A stretch of 64,000 nucleotides of DNA from Syngnathus acus. Taxonomy: Eukaryota > Chordata > Actinopteri > Syngnathiformes > Syngnathidae. The stretch lies in NCBI RefSeq assembly GCF_901709675.1, contig NC_051095.1:13531456-13595455 (forward strand), in the 5' to 3' direction. Numbering within the stretch: the first letter of the stretch is position 1; each line of letters starts with the position of its first letter. This document shows, piece by piece, positions 25,601 to 31,600 of the stretch. The position numbers were made by a program, and so were the translations under genes. Under the pieces are notes generated by a model that saw only the letters and a program-made list of their open reading frames with translations, was not told the origin of the DNA and ran no database searches.

Positions 25601-28600
25601 TTTCAAAGCTGCCACCATCGTACCTGTGCCGAAGAAGCCTGCTCCGTCCTGCTTCAATGACTACCGCCCCGTGGCACTTACGCCCATCATCATGAAGTGC
25701 TTTGAGCGGCTTGTCTTGGAGCACATCCGGTCAGTTCTCCCCCCCACCATTGACCCCTTCCAGTTTGCGTACCGAGCCAAACGGTCCTCTGAGGATGCCA
25801 TCTGCTCTGCCCTCCACTCGGCCCTCACCCACCTGGAGGGGAAGGACTCGTATGTGAGGTTGCTGTTTGTGGACTTCAGTTCTGCCTTCAACACCATTGT
25901 GCCGCAGCGTCTCATCAGCAAACTTGACAAGCTGGGCCTCAGTACCTGCCTCTGCAACTGGCTACTGGACTTCCTCTGTCAGAGGCCACAGGTGGTACGT
26001 GTTGGCGACAAGATCTCCGCCAGCATCACGCTGAGCACAGGGGCCCCCCAAGGCTGCGTGCTCAGTCCGCTGCTCTTCACCCTCCTGACGCATGACTGCG
26101 CTGCCACCTGCAGCGGCAACCGCATAGTGAAGTTTGCTGACGACACGACTCTGGTGGGTCTCATCACCAAGGGAGACGAGATTCAATACAGGCTGGAGGT
26201 TGACCTTCTGACCGCGTGGTGCAGGGACAACAACCTCCTGCTGAACGTCGACAAGACCAAGGAGATTGTTGTTGACTTCCGGAAGGGTCACGCCCAACAC
26301 CTGCCGCTGACCATCGACGGTGCTGTGGTGGAGCGAGTGAGCAGCGCCAGGTTCCTGGGGGTGCACATCAGTGAGGATCTCTCCTGGTCCACCAACACCG
26401 CGTCGCTGGCGAAGAAGGCCCAGCGCCGCCTGTACTTCCTTCGGAAACTCAGGCGAGCGGGGGCTCCTCCGGCCGTCATGACTACTTTTTACCGCGGCAC
26501 CATTGAGAGCGTCCTCTCCAGCTGTATTGCTGTCTGGGGTGGCAGCTGCACTGACCAAGACTTGAAGGCCCTGCAGCGCATAGTGAAAACGGCTAGTAAG
26601 ACTATTGGTGCTTCTCTCCCCTCCTTGAAGGACATTTACACCTCCCATCTCACCCGCAAGGCGACCAAGATTGTGAGTGATGTGAGTCACCCCGCTCACT
26701 CTTTGTTTGAACTTCTGCCCTCTGGGAGGCGGTACAGGAGCCTGCGCTCCCGCACCACCAGACTCTCCAACAGCTTCGTACTCCAGGCTGTTAGGATCCT
26801 GAACTCGCTCCCCCTTTCAGCGTAGCGTCCTGTTCTTGCTGTATGCACACTGGCTCGGTTTTGCCCCTCATATTTAATGGGTTATTGGTCTGTTATTTAT
26901 TCATCGCTCATTTTATTTTATTTTATTTATTATTTATTATTTATGGTTTGTGCCTTCGTTTTTGTTTTGTGTCGCCTACTTGTATGTCTCGTCACCGTGG
27001 GATGGAGGAAACGGAATTTTGGTTTCTTTGTGTGTCGTGACATATGAAGGGATTGACAATAAAGCTGACTTTGACTTTGACAAAAATTATTTAATGAGAT
27101 GAATAAATACATAAAATCTAACAAACAACACATATACCGATTTTAAGGGAAAATTGACAATTTGGCTTTATAATGTAAACATTCAGTTTTCAGCAGACTA
27201 TAGCATGCAGCCAAATAAACTTTTGAGGGAAAAATCCTGCATTCTTGTTTTTCTGATGCCCGCTTGGGCCTACCAGACTGGTACTTGCCATACGCTTTAT
27301 GCCATAAAAGTTTGAGAACCACTTTTCTAACAAGCTTACAAGTCAAAGTTTACAACTCATTGTTCTGCTTTCCTCTCCCACAGCTCTGTTGGAGGTTGTA
27401 CTGGCCGGCAGCGACTGCTTGATGGCCGGAGACATGTGCTCAAGCGATGACACTTGCAGCCCGCGCCTGCGCACGCTGCGTCAGTGCGTGGCGGGCAATG
27501 GCAGCATGAAGCTGGGACCTGGAGCCAGGAGCCAGTGCGCCAACGCAGTGTCCGCCCTGCTTTCCAGCCCTTTGCACGGCTGCCAGTGTAAACGGGGAAT
27601 GAAGAAGGAAAAGAACTGCCTGAGCATCTACTGGAGCCTTCACCAGTCCATCATTCACGGTAAACGGTCGATGGATAACGTCACAACTGATTATATTTTA
27701 GTTAGGGATGGTTATTGAAAAACATGCTCTTGTTTGCCAAGTAGAGAGTAATCGTGCCATTGTATTAATATGTATGATATTGCAATCCATCCATTGATTT
27801 ACTTTGGCGCTTGTCCTAATTAAGGTTATGGGTATTCATGTTCATAGTTTGAGAATATCTGTTCAAAGTTGACAAATTATAGTTCACCCTAAAAACGTTT
27901 GTCCGTCCTTAATGGTTCTGTAATTTTCAATCATTTAGACAGATTGCAGCAAAATTACAGGTTCTCTTCCTCCCTCAGGTCTCAACTTGGTAGAGAGTTA
28001 CCCTTATGAAACCGGGCAGAGGGATTATGACTATGTCCGTTTGGCCTCCATCACAGCAGGCAAGTCTGCTGACCTTCATTAACTTTCATATTTTTACTTT
28101 TGTACCCTTTGGGGTACGCTTGGATTTTCCCTGGCAGCTGGCCTGAGGCAAAGACAAGCCGGTTTTGTTCTAAGGACAGCTACACCATTTATCTGACCAA
28201 AATTCCTGCATCCAAAATGATATCTTTGTCACACACTGTGTTACTGTAATACAATTCATGAATGGGAATGGGGACTTACTGCTGAGGCAGCAAAATGTAG
28301 TGTTTACTTTGAAGAATTCCATTCACCGTTTTGGAAGTCATGAAGGTTTGTTGTTATGAGATCTTCAAACCACATTCCAATTGATACAAACTTATCTGAC
28401 AAACCAAACTGTACTCCAACCGGGGTATTCATGCAAAGTCTGCCTGCTTATCTACTGTATATACTATATATATATAAAACAGAATACATTTTGTTCACTT
28501 CTGTATTTCTTTCTATAGACTCTGATGTTGGCATGGTAACTGTGAATCGCTGCTTGGATGCGGCGAAGGCTTGTAACGTGGACGATTTGTGTCAGAAGCT

Positions 28601-31600
28601 GCGCACAGAATACGTCTCGGCCTGCATCAAACCCACTGCCAAATCTGGCCTATGCAACCGGGTCAAATGCAACAAAGCGCTGCGCAGGTTCTTCGACCGC
28701 GTTCCCGCTGACCACACGCATGAGCTGCTATTTTGCCCCTGCACGGACACGGCTTGCGCGGAGCGTCGCAGGCAGACCATTGTTCCCAGGTGCTCTTATG
28801 AAAGCGTGAAAAAGCCCAGCTGCATTACGCAGAGGAGGATCTGCGAGGCTGACTACGTGTGCAAGTTAGTGAGAGCTTATTGTTTGTTGACATTCGTTAA
28901 ATGTCATGCTGGAAAAAGTTTGTTTCTGGTCCCCCGCACCCACACAAGATCCATGTTAGGCACGCAACAACCTCTAATCCTTCTTTCTCTGAATTCAACC
29001 CATCCCTGAGGAGCAGAGAACGGTAACTGCGTAACCCTTGGAACAAACCCAAATGTTATGTCTGCACCTTGGTCCTAGAATCATGCTAGAAATAAGCAGT
29101 CCTCTAAATGCTCTTGGTAAAACTGATGAAACCGAAGAAAAAGCAGATACTGATCACTCTTTGGTTGTGCGCTGAAACTAAGTATTGTAGTTGCGTGGCT
29201 ACCATGCAAGGGGTCTGACTCTTTGGTTTTGAGGTCAAAGTATTTCTGGTGTCGTGGTCGGTCTACATGTTTTTCCGCTAGTTCAGGATCGATCTAGTTA
29301 AGGTCATTAGCCCTTAGAATTCAGCAACAAATGCATCAGAATTTAGCTGTGAATCACTGGAGGCAACCTCCAGTAGGCGAGTGAGTATGATAGAGCATAT
29401 ATCACTGATTGTGTATCCGAGTGGGATCCCATTCTAATGGGCATGATTTTTCGATTATGTGATCAACATATGGCTTTTGCAACTCAACAGACCCCCTTTC
29501 AAACATGATTCGATGGAACTTCATGTAGCTACTACATGTGCTACTCCTCTGCGTTCTGTAAAAAATGGTGACAGAGGTGTGGTCTGTACTATATGTGATT
29601 CATTCAGAGAACCCTTTGGATTGGTGATGCATGTGTGATTAATTCATAAAAGACAAGGGTGAGGCATTTAGAAGATTGAAATGAAAAAGAAAATGGTGTA
29701 GGATGGTTCCAATATTTTCCTGCCTCCAAGATTCCACTTTCAGACTTTTTGAAAACAAATAAACAGTCATTTAGTCAACCAAATGACCCGTTGTTTTACC
29801 CCTAAGCCTTACCCACTCTCCTTCATAGTTTCGAACACCCCTGAGAGCCTCTTGGAATAGCACATTAAATATTAAACATGGATAAAGAGCCAGATGGATC
29901 AGAGTTATCGCTCATTGAAATCTCTGGTCATGGTCATTATTTTTCCAGGGCTCCATTACACTGGTGGGTTTTACTAATGATTCCAAGTCTTGGGGTTTAG
30001 TGGTGAAATATATTAGTCTTTCTGTCACTTTCACATTTTAGTCTAATGTGCTTTGTCTGTACCAGGCTAGCCAATATTTTGTGGTTGAGACAAGTTAAAT
30101 CACCAAGTGGGAAAAAAGCAGAACAGAATACAAGAATCCATCATATTCTTGCTCAGCAGAACCTTTCTGTCTTCTGTAGGTCTCGTCTGGCACAGTTTCA
30201 GTACGACTGCGAACCCTCTGAAGTGTCTGCCAGTGGTTGTAAGCAAAGAAACTACGGTGCCTGCCTCCTCGCCTACACAGGACTCATAGGTAAGTGCATA
30301 TTTGAGAAGATGGAGGATCAGATGGAGGAGGCATGGGACGAAGCAAAGGCTGTATAAACAGTGGTAACGGCCACATATGTTATGTGAGAGGACGACAGGG
30401 AGAATTGTGCAGCTCCGGGGAGGTGAGAGATATTTCTGCCGATGACAAGTGAGCAACAGAAGTAAATGTTTGTTCAAAAAAGAAAACCCACGCTGGTTCC
30501 AGACAACGGCCTGACAGATGCGCTTATTATCTTCAACGTGCCGCTTTGTTTTTGTAACTTGTCATAAAGGAAAGGAATAGCCATGAGTTTTTCACATATT
30601 GGAGAGAAGAGCAAGAATAACTTCCTGCACTTGGTGCCCCACAGCATAAAAACACACTTGGCTAACATTTATTGAAGCACTCAATATCCCACCTCCACTA
30701 TGTTGCTGCATGGGTAAAATCTCATGGCTTTAGACTGGTGTGACCTGAAAAAAAAAATTGAAGTAGTCAACTCCTTTACACCAAGTGGGTGTATTTGGAG
30801 AGCTTTTAGATATAAAAGCTGTAGCACAAACCATGCAAACCAGGCCGACAGTGTTGTTTCTCTACAGGAAGCACGATCACGCCAAACTACGTTGACAACG
30901 CCACTTCCAATGTGGCACCGTGGTGCTCCTGCTCGGCCAGCGGCAACCAGAGGCAAGAATGCGAAGACTTTCTGGACTACTTCACCGAAAACATCTGTCT
31001 CTGTGAGTGGACCGTTTGTGCACAATTTGCCTTTCTTTGGGATACGGGAGCTTTAGGCTAAATAAAGCTTTGCTGTACTTTATTTCATTGTTTCTCTAAC
31101 TTTTAGGACATTTATGCTAGGCTTAATTTAACCAGTACAATCTTTTGGGAGATTGATGATATTCTTGAAAGTCAATTGTTAGTAATCAAAGTAGGCATAT
31201 TTTAGTCCATGCAATTTTAAGGATTTTTTTTTCTTTCTTTAACCACATGCATGTTTTGATATTTGGGGTAGTGTTATTTAAAGCTGTGTGTTTTTTTATA
31301 GAGAGCAGCTGTTGGAGGTAAATTCTGCCCGGGAATCAAAAATATGATGTTGACTTAACAGAGTGAGTTAAATTAATACCCTGAGCCATGATGCATCCAG
31401 ACAAGATGACGCAGGAAAAACGGTTGTGATGAGAAAGAGCATATGATTACGTGGACAGCTGTTTACCACTACGCTCAAACGCCAGTGCATTTTAAATCAA
31501 GCACCGCCCCCCCGCTTTTGCTTGGTTTAGACATAATTAAATATCCTCTGTAGCTCACTGTTTCTCGTTTTATTACTCATCTGCTTCACACTGCTTGCAC

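Noticed and set aside
25962-26699. 245-codon minus-strand frame opposite the LINE reverse transcriptase
   Set aside because: Antisense shadow of the RT frame caused by its GC-rich codons.
28356-29009. 217-codon frame covering gfra4 exon 4
   Set aside because: It is the exon read through into both introns; the real exon is bounded by splice sites at 28519 and 28864.
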